DNA from: JADJWR01 sp964509545
Lineage (GTDB): Bacteria > Pseudomonadota > Gammaproteobacteria > Burkholderiales > Burkholderiaceae_F
Length of the DNA stretch: 64,000 nucleotides
NCBI GenBank assembly: GCA_964509545.1
Contig: CAZDXQ010000001.1
Coordinates: 456,989-520,988 of the forward strand
Direction: 5' to 3'
Each line of letters begins with the position of its first letter. Position 1 is the stretch's first letter. The notes below the pieces were generated by a model. It was not told the origin of the DNA. It searched no databases and worked only from the letters and a program-made list of their open reading frames with translations. The translations under genes were made by a program, and so were the position numbers. Shown piece by piece: positions 8,598 to 16,204 of the stretch.

Positions 8598-9704
8598 TCA
8601 CGTGAATTGGCGTTCGTCGGCGTTGATGCAGCGCGAGAGGCGCGATGCGCTCACCCCTGCCACACCGCGTAGCCCTTTTCCTGCAGTTCGTCGGCGAGGT
8701 CCTGTTCCATCTGCCGCGCCGCCGCATACGGCATCGGGTTGAAGCATTCGTACAGTATTGGCCAGGCGCGCGCCGATGCAGGACTCGACCAGCCGGCCCC
8801 AGAGTTCGCCGTCAGCGCGGACCTCGGCGAGTGCGAGGCCGCTCGGCGCGGTCATCAGCGCGGTGTTGAGCACCTGCAGCTTCGGGCTCGAAGCGCGGCT
8901 GCGCGCCGTATCGCCGGCGAACTTGTGCAGGCCGGTGACCATTCCGGCGGCGGCCAGCAACTCGAGATCATGCGCCAGCGTGGTCGTGTTGCCGGCGTCC
9001 TGCAGCTGACCGAGCATCTTCGTGTACGACAGCACCTGTCCCGAGTAACGGCATGCGAGATCGAACACCCGCCGCAGCAGCGCCGGCTTGTCGATGCGCG
9101 TCAGCAGAAGCACATCGCGCGAGATCGACGTTTCCGCCAGCGCATCGAGAACGTACCGCGCCCAGCGCGCGGGTTCGCCAATGAGCGGCGCCGCGCCCGG
9201 ATAGCCGCCGAAAAAGACGTATTTGTCGAGCGACCAGCCGAAGGCTGCACGCATCTCTGCCAGCGACCAGTGCGGCAGATGCAATAGTTCGAAGCGGCCG
9301 GCAAGGCTTTCCGTGAGGCCACGGGCAATCAGCAGCGGCGCCGAGCCCAGCAGCACCACCTTCAGCGGCAGGCCGCGCCGGGTGTCTTCGTCCCACAAGC
9401 GCTTGTGTGTCTCCGACCAGCCGGGAATCTTCTGGATCTCGTCGAGTACCAGCACTGCACCAGCGCGGCCGGCATCGGCGCTCGCAAGCCGCGCCGCTTC
9501 CCACTGCTGGGCGATCCACTCGGCGCCGCGCAGAGCCGGCTCGTCGGCGCTGGCGAAGACCTGCGACAGCCGAGACGAAGCCACCACCTGCTGCACGAGC
9601 GTCGTCTTGCCGACCTGACGCGGCCCGGCGACGACAGGCATGACTCGGCGCGGCTCGGCGAGGCGGCCCGCCAGCGCCTTCGCCTGCGGACGTTGAAACG
9701 GCAT
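8598..9704 (-). CDS. AAA/DUF4143-family ATPase with disrupted C-terminus
   Basis: The N-terminal part is an AAA_14-type ATPase: Walker A AGPRQVGKTTLVQQ, Walker B AVLVLDEIQKI, sensor region VVLLGSAPLL. This is followed by the DUF4143-type helical region (YVFFGGYPG, TSISRDVLLL, LSYTKMLGQLQDAG, VLNTALM). From about base 8750 the frame changes to arginine-rich nonsense. Family members normally end in a nuclease-like EVDFV...EVKS segment, which is missing. Such ATPases often sit alone in genomes and their function is unclear. The start is set at the ATG 9704; an upstream extension looks non-coding. An imperfect palindrome lies immediately upstream (9715-9750). Probably a decaying gene. Confidence 0.65.
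   Translation of the reverse strand: MPFQRPQAKALAGRLAEPRRVMPVVAGPRQVGKTTLVQQVVASSRLSQVFASADEPALRGAEWIAQQWEAARLASADAGRAGAVLVLDEIQKIPGWSETHKRLWDEDTRRGLPLKVVLLGSAPLLIARGLTESLAGRFELLHLPHWSLAEMRAAFGWSLDKYVFFGGYPGAAPLIGEPARWARYVLDALAETSISRDVLLLTRIDKPALLRRVFDLACRYSGQVLSYTKMLGQLQDAGNTTTLAHDLELLAAAGMVTGLHKFAGDTARSRASSPKLQVLNTALMTAPSGLALAEVRADGELWGRLVESCIGARLANTVRMLQPDAVCGGAADGTGPRRRTAGKGLRGVAGVSASRLSRCINADERQFT
8649..8755 (-). pseudogene. C-terminal remnant of an unrecognised protein fused behind the DUF4143 ATPase
   Basis: In a frame different from the ATPase, this stretch reads as plausible protein: YECFNPMPYAAARQ then MEQDLADELQEKGYAVW, ending in TGA at 8649-8651. The composition (balanced charges, few arginines) differs from neighbouring shadow frames. 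It looks like the tail of another gene brought against the truncated ATPase by a deletion. The parent family was not recognised. Confidence 0.35.
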
Positions 9705-9714
9705 CGACAACTTA

Positions 9715-9750
9715 CTCAATACGTTGCGCACTTTTACGCAGTGCATTGAG
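9715..9750. promoter_or_regulatory. Imperfect palindrome upstream of the DUF4143 ATPase
   Basis: A 16-base arm CTCAATACGTTGCGCA is followed after four bases by TACGCAGTGCATTGAG; the reverse complement matches at 12 of 16 positions, including the outer six. It lies about 10-45 bases before the ATPase start codon and is more AT-rich than its surroundings. It could be an operator for autoregulation or part of a promoter. No protein can be assigned. Confidence 0.35.
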
Positions 9751-9789
9751 TGCGGCATGCGCTGCGCGGTCGCGCCGCCCGAGGCGGCC

Positions 9790-10695
9790 TCAACCCGCAT
9801 CGAGCCGCAGCGGTGCCGGCGCCGTCTGAAAGCCGGCCGTGCCGATGCGCTCGTACTCGGCAATGACCTGCGCGCCGAACAGCAGCAGCGTCGAGCCGAG
9901 TTCCAGGCTGAGCAGGACGATGATCGCGGTGGTCAGCGAGCCGTACACCGCGCCGATCTGCGACAGCGTGGCGAAGTACCACACGAGCAGATGGCGCGTC
10001 AGCTCCCACAGCACGGTGGCGGTCAGTGCGCCGAGCAGCGCATGCGACAGCCGCAGGCGCCCCACCGGCATCACCATGTAGACGGAGGTGATGACGAAGA
10101 CCTCGCCGGCCACGCCGAGCAGGTACAGCAGCACGCCCGAGACGCCGCCCAGCGACCACTCGCGGCCGAGGAATTCGACCTGCTCTCGGCCCATGGCCTG
10201 CAGGCTGCCCGCCACCAGCGTCACCAGCAGCAGGCCGAGCCCGAGCGACAGGATGTAGCAGTACGGAATCACGGCCGACACCAGGAAGTGCCGCCGCCGG
10301 ATGGCCACGCGGTGGTGAAAGATCACCGACATCGCGTTCTCGAGCACGGTGAAGGCGAGCGAGCTGAAGAACAGCATCGTCGCCAGCAGCAGCCAGCCGA
10401 GCACCTCGCGATGCTCGAGCGCGTTGCCCAGTTCGTGGACGATGACCGCCGACTGCCCCGGCACAAGCCATTCGAGATAGCGGCCGAGCGTCTGCAGCAG
10501 CACCGCCGGCTCGACCACGTGCGACAGCGCGATCGCGGTGAGGATCAGCAGCGGCACGATCGACAGCAGCGCGTAATAGGCGACGGCGCCCGCCAGCAGC
10601 AGCCCCTGGTTGGCACGGAAGCCCTGCAGCGCCCGCAGCGCGAAGGCGCCGGGGTGCTCGAGGACGTAGCGGGTCTGGGGTCCGGGCAGGGGCAT
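9790..10695 (-). CDS. YihY/BrkB family inner-membrane protein
   Basis: 301 residues with about six membrane segments. The family signature near the N-terminus is seen as LLLAGAVAYYALLSIVPLLI. Later segments include FSSLAFTVLENAMSVIFHHR and the conserved YGSLTTAIIVLLSLELGSTL end. Family members were once called ribonuclease BN in error; their real role in the inner membrane is not settled. It is a single gene, divergent from the fibronectin-type lipoprotein gene across 274 bases. The ATG at 10695 begins just before the first amphipathic helix. Confidence 0.88.
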   Translation of the reverse strand: MPLPGPQTRYVLEHPGAFALRALQGFRANQGLLLAGAVAYYALLSIVPLLILTAIALSHVVEPAVLLQTLGRYLEWLVPGQSAVIVHELGNALEHREVLGWLLLATMLFFSSLAFTVLENAMSVIFHHRVAIRRRHFLVSAVIPYCYILSLGLGLLLVTLVAGSLQAMGREQVEFLGREWSLGGVSGVLLYLLGVAGEVFVITSVYMVMPVGRLRLSHALLGALTATVLWELTRHLLVWYFATLSQIGAVYGSLTTAIIVLLSLELGSTLLLFGAQVIAEYERIGTAGFQTAPAPLRLDAG

Positions 10696-10969
10696 CTTCG
10701 GCAGGCGGTCCCGGCGTGGTCACTCACCTTCGCGCACGCCGCGGCCGGCGGTCGCGCGCGCTCGCTTGGCGGTACGCGGTTCGGCGACACAGCCGCGCCG
10801 CAGTCCCGACGGCGCACGCGGCGCGCCGCAACTCCACCTTTTGCTTTGTCTATACGTCGCCGCGCCGGGACGAGGTTGACGCACGTCAGCGGTGCGCGCG
10901 AGGCGACGCCTACGATCGTTTGCACGTGATGCGGCGGCCCCGGGGACCCGCCGCGGGAGATGGCCAGCG

Positions 10970-12892
10970 ATGCGCTTGTCCACGAGCTGCGGCTGGGTTG
11001 CCGCTCGCCGGGCGGCGGTATGCGCCGGGCTGCTCGCCGCGGCGGCCTGCGGCGGCGGTGGGGGCGGCGGCAGTCTGCCGGAAACCATGAAGCTGACCGC
11101 GACCGCGGTCAGCTCGACCGCCATCGACGTCGCGTGGACGCCGGCAGCCGCGGCCCCGACACGCTACGAGCTGTACGCCAACGGCGTGTATTCCGGCAGC
11201 AGCTACACATCGACGCACGTGACGCCGACGGGCCTTTCGCCGAACACGCGCTACTGCTTCGTCGTCTACGCCGTCTATTTCCCGTTCGGCGCCACCGAGC
11301 GCAGCAATGAAGGCTGCGCCACGACGGCCAACGACCTGCCGCCCGCGGCGCCGGCCGGCGTCCGCGCCGTGGTGATCTCGCCGACGCGCATCGATCTGGC
11401 CTGGACGGCCGCCGACGACGACTGGGGCGTCAACGAATACCGGCTGCTGCGCGACAACGTGCTGCTGGCGACCGTCGCCGCCACCGCCTACAGCGACGCC
11501 TCCGTCGTTCCGGCGACCGGCTACTGCTACACGGTGACCGCGGTCGACGTCGTCGGCCAGTCATCGCCGCCGAGCACCGCAGCCTGCGCGGCGACGCCGG
11601 CCGATGCCGAGTCGCCGAGCACGCCGACCGGGCTCGATGCAGCCGCGCAGGGCACGACGGTGACGCTGACCTGGAACGCCAGCACCGACAACGGCAGCGT
11701 GGCCAGCTACCGCATCTATCGCGACGGCGCCCTGGTGCAGACGATGCCGGCGACGCAGAGTACGCCGGTGCAGGCGACCGACGCCAATCTCGCCGCCTAC
11801 ACGCAGTACTGCTATCGGGTCGACGCCGTCGACCGTGCCGGCAATGCCTCGGCGCCGAGCAACCGCGCCTGCACCACCACGTCGTGGCTGCGCAGCGTGA
11901 TCGTTGCCGCGCCGTCGTCGTTCGACACTGTCGGCGAACGCAACGCGCTCGCCATCGACACGGCGGGAAAACTCCACGTCGCCTATTCGTCGCAGTCGTG
12001 GCGGCCCGACACGCGCGACTACGGACCCGCCGAACTGCGCTACGCCAGCAACGCCACCGGCGCGTGGAGCTCGATGCCAGTCGCCGCCTCGTTCGCCGCC
12101 CAGTATCGCGCCGCGATCGCGGTCGACGCCTCGGCCCGCGCCCACGTCGGTTACCTCGATCCGGTGAATTCGTTCGCCCAGTACGCACTGCTGTCGGGCT
12201 CGTGGATCACCGAGAGCATCGCCGCCGAAGGTGCCATCGGCCTCGGCCTCGCCCTGGCCGGCGGCAGTGTGCCGCACGTCGTGTACGGCCGTTCGGCCGG
12301 GATGCGACACGCGGTAAAGGCCGCAGGCGCGTGGTCGCTCGCCGACGTGCCGGGCGTGCCGTCGAGCCGTGAGCCGGCGCTGGCGATCGACGCCGGCGGC
12401 CGAATGCACGCCGTCTTCATCGAACCGGTGTCGCAGACGCTGCGCTACGCGACCGACGCTGGCGGCACGTGGAGCACGGCCTCGATCGAGCCGGCCAACG
12501 CCGCCGGCTGGCATTTCGCCGCCGCCGCGCTCGACCGCAACGGCGCGCTTCACGCGAGCTACTACGACGGCACGCTGCGCAACCTGAAGTACGCCAGCAA
12601 CCGCAGCGGCACATGGACCGCCGTGGTCGTCGACAGCGCCGACGGCGCCGGCATCCGCACCTCGATCGCGACCGATGCCGCGGGCGCCGCGCACGTCAGC
12701 TACGTCGACCTCACGGCAGGACGGCTGAAGTACGCCACCAACGCCGGCGGCGTCTGGCGCAGCTTCGACCTCGATGCCGCCGGCGTCGGCCCCAGCGGCT
12801 GGGGCGACACCTCGATCGGCATCGACGGCGGCGGCCGCATCCACATCGTCTACTTCGCCGGAGCAAGCCTCAGGCTGGCGACGCGGCCGTAG
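10970..12892 (+). CDS. Lipoprotein with three fibronectin type III domains and a propeller-like repeat region
   Basis: 640 residues. The N-terminus (VCAGLLAAAAC followed by seven glycines) looks like a lipoprotein signal and spacer. Three fibronectin type III domains follow at about residues 37-120, 125-210 and 213-300, each with the pattern ...ATAIDVAWTPA ... YELYANG ... LSPNTRYCF. The remainder (about 310-640) is made of six or seven repeats of 45-50 residues with cores like LRYASNATGAWSS, LRYATDAGGTWST and LKYATNAGGVWRS, resembling BNR/beta-propeller blades. It is probably an outer-surface binding or adhesion protein, or a carbohydrate-active accessory protein. No catalytic motif is visible. 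The ATG at 10970 was chosen because it starts the signal peptide. Confidence 0.75.
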   Translation: MRLSTSCGWVAARRAAVCAGLLAAAACGGGGGGGSLPETMKLTATAVSSTAIDVAWTPAAAAPTRYELYANGVYSGSSYTSTHVTPTGLSPNTRYCFVVYAVYFPFGATERSNEGCATTANDLPPAAPAGVRAVVISPTRIDLAWTAADDDWGVNEYRLLRDNVLLATVAATAYSDASVVPATGYCYTVTAVDVVGQSSPPSTAACAATPADAESPSTPTGLDAAAQGTTVTLTWNASTDNGSVASYRIYRDGALVQTMPATQSTPVQATDANLAAYTQYCYRVDAVDRAGNASAPSNRACTTTSWLRSVIVAAPSSFDTVGERNALAIDTAGKLHVAYSSQSWRPDTRDYGPAELRYASNATGAWSSMPVAASFAAQYRAAIAVDASARAHVGYLDPVNSFAQYALLSGSWITESIAAEGAIGLGLALAGGSVPHVVYGRSAGMRHAVKAAGAWSLADVPGVPSSREPALAIDAGGRMHAVFIEPVSQTLRYATDAGGTWSTASIEPANAAGWHFAAAALDRNGALHASYYDGTLRNLKYASNRSGTWTAVVVDSADGAGIRTSIATDAAGAAHVSYVDLTAGRLKYATNAGGVWRSFDLDAAGVGPSGWGDTSIGIDGGGRIHIVYFAGASLRLATRP

Positions 12893-13079
12893 CTCTCGGT
12901 GAGAACCATCAGGCCACCTGATTCGCGACAATGGTGGGCAACAGGAAAGGCGTCTGACGGCGTTGAAATCGGGCCGCGGCCTGCGCCGGGACGACGTGCC
13001 TGCCGCGATCCTGCCTTGATAGGTCGCACTGCCGAGGTTCGTCGCTGATCAGGTCAGGTCGTGCATGGCCGGCATCGGC

Positions 13080-14258
13080 TCAGGGCCAGGGCATCACGCG
13101 GCGCATGAAACCGTCGAACAGCGGCACGGTGAACGCCGTGTCGCCGTAGGCGGGGCTGTAGACCATGCCCTTGCCGATCAGGCCTGCGCGCACCGGCGCC
13201 ACCGACTGCACCTTGGCGTCGAGCATCTCCGCAATGTCGCCCGAGCGATGCGGCCCCGGCCCGAGTTCGGCCATCGCCCGCAGATAGCGTTTTTCCGACG
13301 GCGTCAGCCGGTCGAAGCGCACGCGGAAGAAACTCGCGTCGAGCTCGGCGATGGCGGTGGTCGTGGCGGCGTCGACCACCGCGCGGGTGATCGGCGAAGC
13401 AGAGGCCGCGTCCCAGCAGTGCTTGCCCCACTCCTGGATGAAGTACGGATACGCCTGCGTCTGGCGGATGATCTCGTCGAGCGCCTCGTCGGTGTAGGCC
13501 ACGCCGTGCCGCGCCGCCGGCGCCTGCAGCGCCGCGCGCGCGTGTTCCGGCGCCAGCGGCCCGACCTCCGGGAACTCGAACAGCCTCTCGGCATACGATT
13601 TCGCCCGCCCCGTCTGGCCGATGAGCTGCGGCAGCCCGGCGCCGAGCAGCGACACGGGCAGCGACTGCTGCGCGCAGCGGTGCAGCGCCGTGATCAGCGC
13701 CGCCAGCTGGTCCTCGTCGACGTACTGCAGCTCGTCGATGAACAGCACCAGCGCCGTCCCTCTCTCGCGCGCCGCCGCGGCCACGGTGGCGAGCAGCTCC
13801 GTCAGGTCGTGCTCGAGATCGCCGGTGTCGGCCACGCCGGGCTCTTTGCCCAGGTCGACGCCGAACTCGACGTCGCCGAACTTCACCTTCATCGCCTCGA
13901 CGAAGCCGCCGAGCGCGCGCAGCGCCCGTTTGGCCAGGTCGCCGCCGGCCGCCAGGCGGTCGAGCTTCAGCAGCGCCGCGCGCAGCGGCCCGGCAAGCAT
14001 CGCCGGCAGCGACCGCCTCTCCGGCGCCTCGATGAAGATCGTCGCGAAACCGCGCGCCTCGGCGTCGTTGCGGACGCGGTTCAGCAGCACCGTCTTGCCC
14101 ACGCCGCGCAGCCCGACCAGCAGCAGGCTCTTCGCCGCCAGCCCGGCGCGGATGCGGTCGAGCGCGATCGACGCCCGCTCCAGCAGTTCGTCACGGCCGG
14201 CCAGTTCCGGCGGCGGCGAGCCGGCGCCGGGCGCGTAGGGGTTCGACCTTGGGTCCAT
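13080..14258 (-). CDS. AAA family ATPase (ORC/Cdc6-like)
   Basis: 392 residues. An N-terminal NPYAPGAGSPPPELAGRDE segment leads into Walker A LLLVGLRGVGKTVLLNR and Walker B TALVLFIDELQYVD. A sensor/arginine region (SLLGAGLPQL) and a C-terminal winged-helix-like part (LTPSEKRYLRAMAELG) follow. The family is a stand-alone AAA ATPase resembling archaeal Cdc6/Orc-type ATPases; the function in bacteria is not established. It is preceded by an AT-rich palindromic region that probably holds its promoter. The start at ATG 14258 lies very close to the predicted -10, so the transcript may be nearly leaderless. Confidence 0.75.
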   Translation of the reverse strand: MDPRSNPYAPGAGSPPPELAGRDELLERASIALDRIRAGLAAKSLLLVGLRGVGKTVLLNRVRNDAEARGFATIFIEAPERRSLPAMLAGPLRAALLKLDRLAAGGDLAKRALRALGGFVEAMKVKFGDVEFGVDLGKEPGVADTGDLEHDLTELLATVAAAARERGTALVLFIDELQYVDEDQLAALITALHRCAQQSLPVSLLGAGLPQLIGQTGRAKSYAERLFEFPEVGPLAPEHARAALQAPAARHGVAYTDEALDEIIRQTQAYPYFIQEWGKHCWDAASASPITRAVVDAATTTAIAELDASFFRVRFDRLTPSEKRYLRAMAELGPGPHRSGDIAEMLDAKVQSVAPVRAGLIGKGMVYSPAYGDTAFTVPLFDGFMRRVMPWP

Positions 14259-14266
14259 GACGCGGT

Positions 14267-14315
14267 GTTATAGCAAACTTACTGCGGTTTAGTCATTACA
14301 ACTAAACTTGCGTAA
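14267..14315 (-). promoter_or_regulatory. Putative promoter/operator of the AAA ATPase gene
   Basis: An AT-rich island in very GC-rich DNA. On the minus strand a TATAAC box (bases 14272-14267) lies 17 bases after a weak TGACTA box. The arms TTACTGCGGTTTAGT (14279-14293) and ACTAAACTTGCGTAA (14301-14315) form an imperfect inverted repeat overlapping the -35 region, as expected for an operator. The transcription start would fall only a few bases before the ATG at 14258. Confidence 0.4.
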
Positions 14316-14408
14316 GCTCGTCATATCTCGACCGTTGACGCGGCTGAAGAAATTGCATCAGCCCGAGGTACAGCAAGACTTCACAGCGTCTTACGGCGAA
14401 GCCGGCGC

Positions 14409-14849
14409 TCACTTCAGCGCCTGCCGCAGCACCTCGCGCAGGCGGGTGTACTCGGTGGGCCGCTTCTCCCTGAGCAGCGCCAGGTCGCGCGAGATGCGTT
14501 CGAGCCGCGCCGCGGCAGCAGCCTCCTTCACCTCGTCGACCTCGCGCTTCATCGACAGGAACTCCGCGAGCCGCTTGTCCTTCGGCGCGGCGCCGTGCTG
14601 CCCGGCGATCAGCGCCTCCAGCGCATCGGCGATGCGGCCGATCTGCCGGCCGTAGCTGTGCCGGGCCAGCACGTCCATCTCGGTCTGCGGCGACGATGAG
14701 TTGCTGCTGTTGATGTTCAGCGTCCAGCCGGGAAGGATCGGCTGCACCAGCGTCTGCGGCGCGCCGCGCCACGCCATCTGCCAGGTGCGCAGCCATTCGG
14801 CCGGGTCGATGCCGCCCCAGCCCCAGTTCGGTGTGTCCGTCGTTGCCAT
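14409..14849 (-). CDS. Hypothetical protein, coiled-coil tail
   Basis: 146 residues from the ATG at 14849, which has GGAG seven bases upstream; an in-frame ATG six codons earlier (14867) has no such site. The N-terminus is aromatic (TPNWGWGGIDPAEWLRTWQ), followed by a region with many Ser/Asn (NINSSNSSS). The last 70 residues are highly charged with heptad-like spacing (MKREVDEVKEAAAAARLERI), probably a coiled coil. I do not recognise the family. The tryptophan-rich start and helical tail resemble small phasin- or PhaE-like proteins, but that is only an impression. Confidence 0.6.
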   Translation of the reverse strand: MATTDTPNWGWGGIDPAEWLRTWQMAWRGAPQTLVQPILPGWTLNINSSNSSSPQTEMDVLARHSYGRQIGRIADALEALIAGQHGAAPKDKRLAEFLSMKREVDEVKEAAAAARLERISRDLALLREKRPTEYTRLREVLRQALK

Positions 14850-14987
14850 CGCCCGCTCCGGTGCCATGAAGACTCAACCGTATCCGAGAATTCATGTCGC
14901 CTGCGGCAAAACGGCGGGCGCGGCGAAATCCGCTCCGGACGGGTGCACGACCGTCGATTCGATGGTGGCCGGCCGATCGTTGGCGCT

Positions 14988-15236
14988 TCAGGTGGCGAGA
15001 TCCCGCTTCTTCTGCTCGAACTCCTCCCTGCCGATCTCGCCCCGGGCGTAGCGCTTCTTGAGGATTTCGATCGCGGTCTCCTCGACCGGCGGCACGGCCT
15101 CGCGCCGGTCTGTTCCACGCCCCACCATGCGCACGAGGACGACGATGCCCAGGGCGAGGACCGCCAACCAGAGCAGGCCGTGGACGATTCCCATCCCCCA
15201 GCCCCACCAGCCCCAGCCGTCCATCAGCCCCCACAT
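14988..15236 (-). CDS. Small membrane protein with SHOCT domain
   Basis: 82 residues. A Trp/Gly-rich N-terminus leads into one membrane helix (HGLLWLAVLALGIVVLV). The C-terminal 30 residues match the SHOCT short helical domain: AIEILKKRYARGEIGREEFE. SHOCT domains are often attached to membrane proteins; their role is mostly unknown. The ATG at 15236 has a strong GAGGAGG site. It lies 76 bases behind the Spy-like gene on the same strand, and the two are often neighbours in metal- or envelope-stress loci. Confidence 0.8.
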   Translation of the reverse strand: MWGLMDGWGWWGWGMGIVHGLLWLAVLALGIVVLVRMVGRGTDRREAVPPVEETAIEILKKRYARGEIGREEFEQKKRDLAT

Positions 15237-15312
15237 CGCGGCGCCTCCTCGTCGCGACCGGCACAGCGGGCGCCGCCAGCCCGCGGCCGGCGACGTCGCG
15301 CGCTACGCGTGC

Positions 15313-15855
15313 CTACGGCGCGTGGTCCATCATCCACCACGGCCCCCAGCGCTTGAGTTGGTCGCGTTGCTGCTGCGTGAGCACGCCCTCGATCCGCTCG
15401 GCCGCATCCAGAGAGTTCTCGATCCGCTGCACGCGCAGGTCGCCGATACGCCTGTACGCGGCGATGATCGCCGCGCGATCGCGCTTGCCGCTGCCGAAGT
15501 AGGCGTCACGGAGCTTCGCCTGCTCGTCCTGCGCCTTGCCGTATAGCTCCCAGTTCCGGCGGCGCAGGTCGTCCTGGATCTTCAAGACCTGCTGGCGCTG
15601 CGCGTCGGTGAGATCGAGGTGCCAGAGGCCGCCCATCATGCCGCCGCCAAAGCCCATCATCCCCGGAGCGAATCCGCCGCCCATCATTCGGCCGCCCATC
15701 ATGCCCGGGCCCATGCCGTAGCCGGGACCGTAGCCGCCCATCATTCCCGGTCCCATCGGCGGTGGCTGCGGCGGCTGCGCCTGCTGTGCAAAGGCCGTCG
15801 CGCCGGCGAATCCGATTGCGGTCATCGCGACGACCACCGTTCGTTTCCAGTTCAT
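15313..15855 (-). CDS. Spy/CpxP-like periplasmic protein, Met/Gly-rich
   Basis: 180 residues. A signal peptide (VVVAMTAIGFAGATAFAQQ) precedes a long Met/Gly/Pro-rich linker built from GPGMMGGYGPGYGMGPG-like repeats. A helical domain then carries the LTxxQ motif (LTDAQRQQVLKIQDDLRR) and a second, degenerate copy (LTQQQRDQL). Spy and CpxP are periplasmic chaperone-like proteins of envelope stress. The methionine-rich linker suggests copper or silver contact, as seen in metal-resistance loci (inference). The ATG at 15855 has an excellent AGGAGG site. Confidence 0.82.
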   Translation of the reverse strand: MNWKRTVVVAMTAIGFAGATAFAQQAQPPQPPPMGPGMMGGYGPGYGMGPGMMGGRMMGGGFAPGMMGFGGGMMGGLWHLDLTDAQRQQVLKIQDDLRRRNWELYGKAQDEQAKLRDAYFGSGKRDRAAIIAAYRRIGDLRVQRIENSLDAAERIEGVLTQQQRDQLKRWGPWWMMDHAP

Positions 15856-16204
15856 TCGTACCTCCTCGGGAAACGGATCGTCCTGCCCACTGCACTGGTG
15901 CACGTTAGAACCTTCGGCGTCGGCCGGGTTCGGCGCCGCGCCATCCATGTTCACGTCACCTTCAACGTACCGACCGAGCAGCGGATCTCGCGACGGCCGA
16001 CCCGTCGATCACGGCCATCCACGCCGTTCGGGCATGCCCGCCGCCGATCCCCGCTGCGACGGACGACGAACACAGCCTGCTCGCGCATCACCGTCGCACG
16101 GAGGGTCCGCCTTGGCCGCGCAGCAACGGCCTCGCCGCCAGCGCGTGGCCGGTTCACGCAAACGTTTCACCGCAAGTCGCGCCGCGCGGTTAACCTCGCC
16201 GCCC
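15856..16204. other. Intergenic region between divergent genes
   Basis: 349 bases between the Spy-like gene (minus) and the DUF5916 gene (plus). It contains the AGGAGG site of the former. I found no convincing -35/-10 pair, terminator or coding frame; the open plus-strand frame across it has shadow-type composition. Confidence 0.5.
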
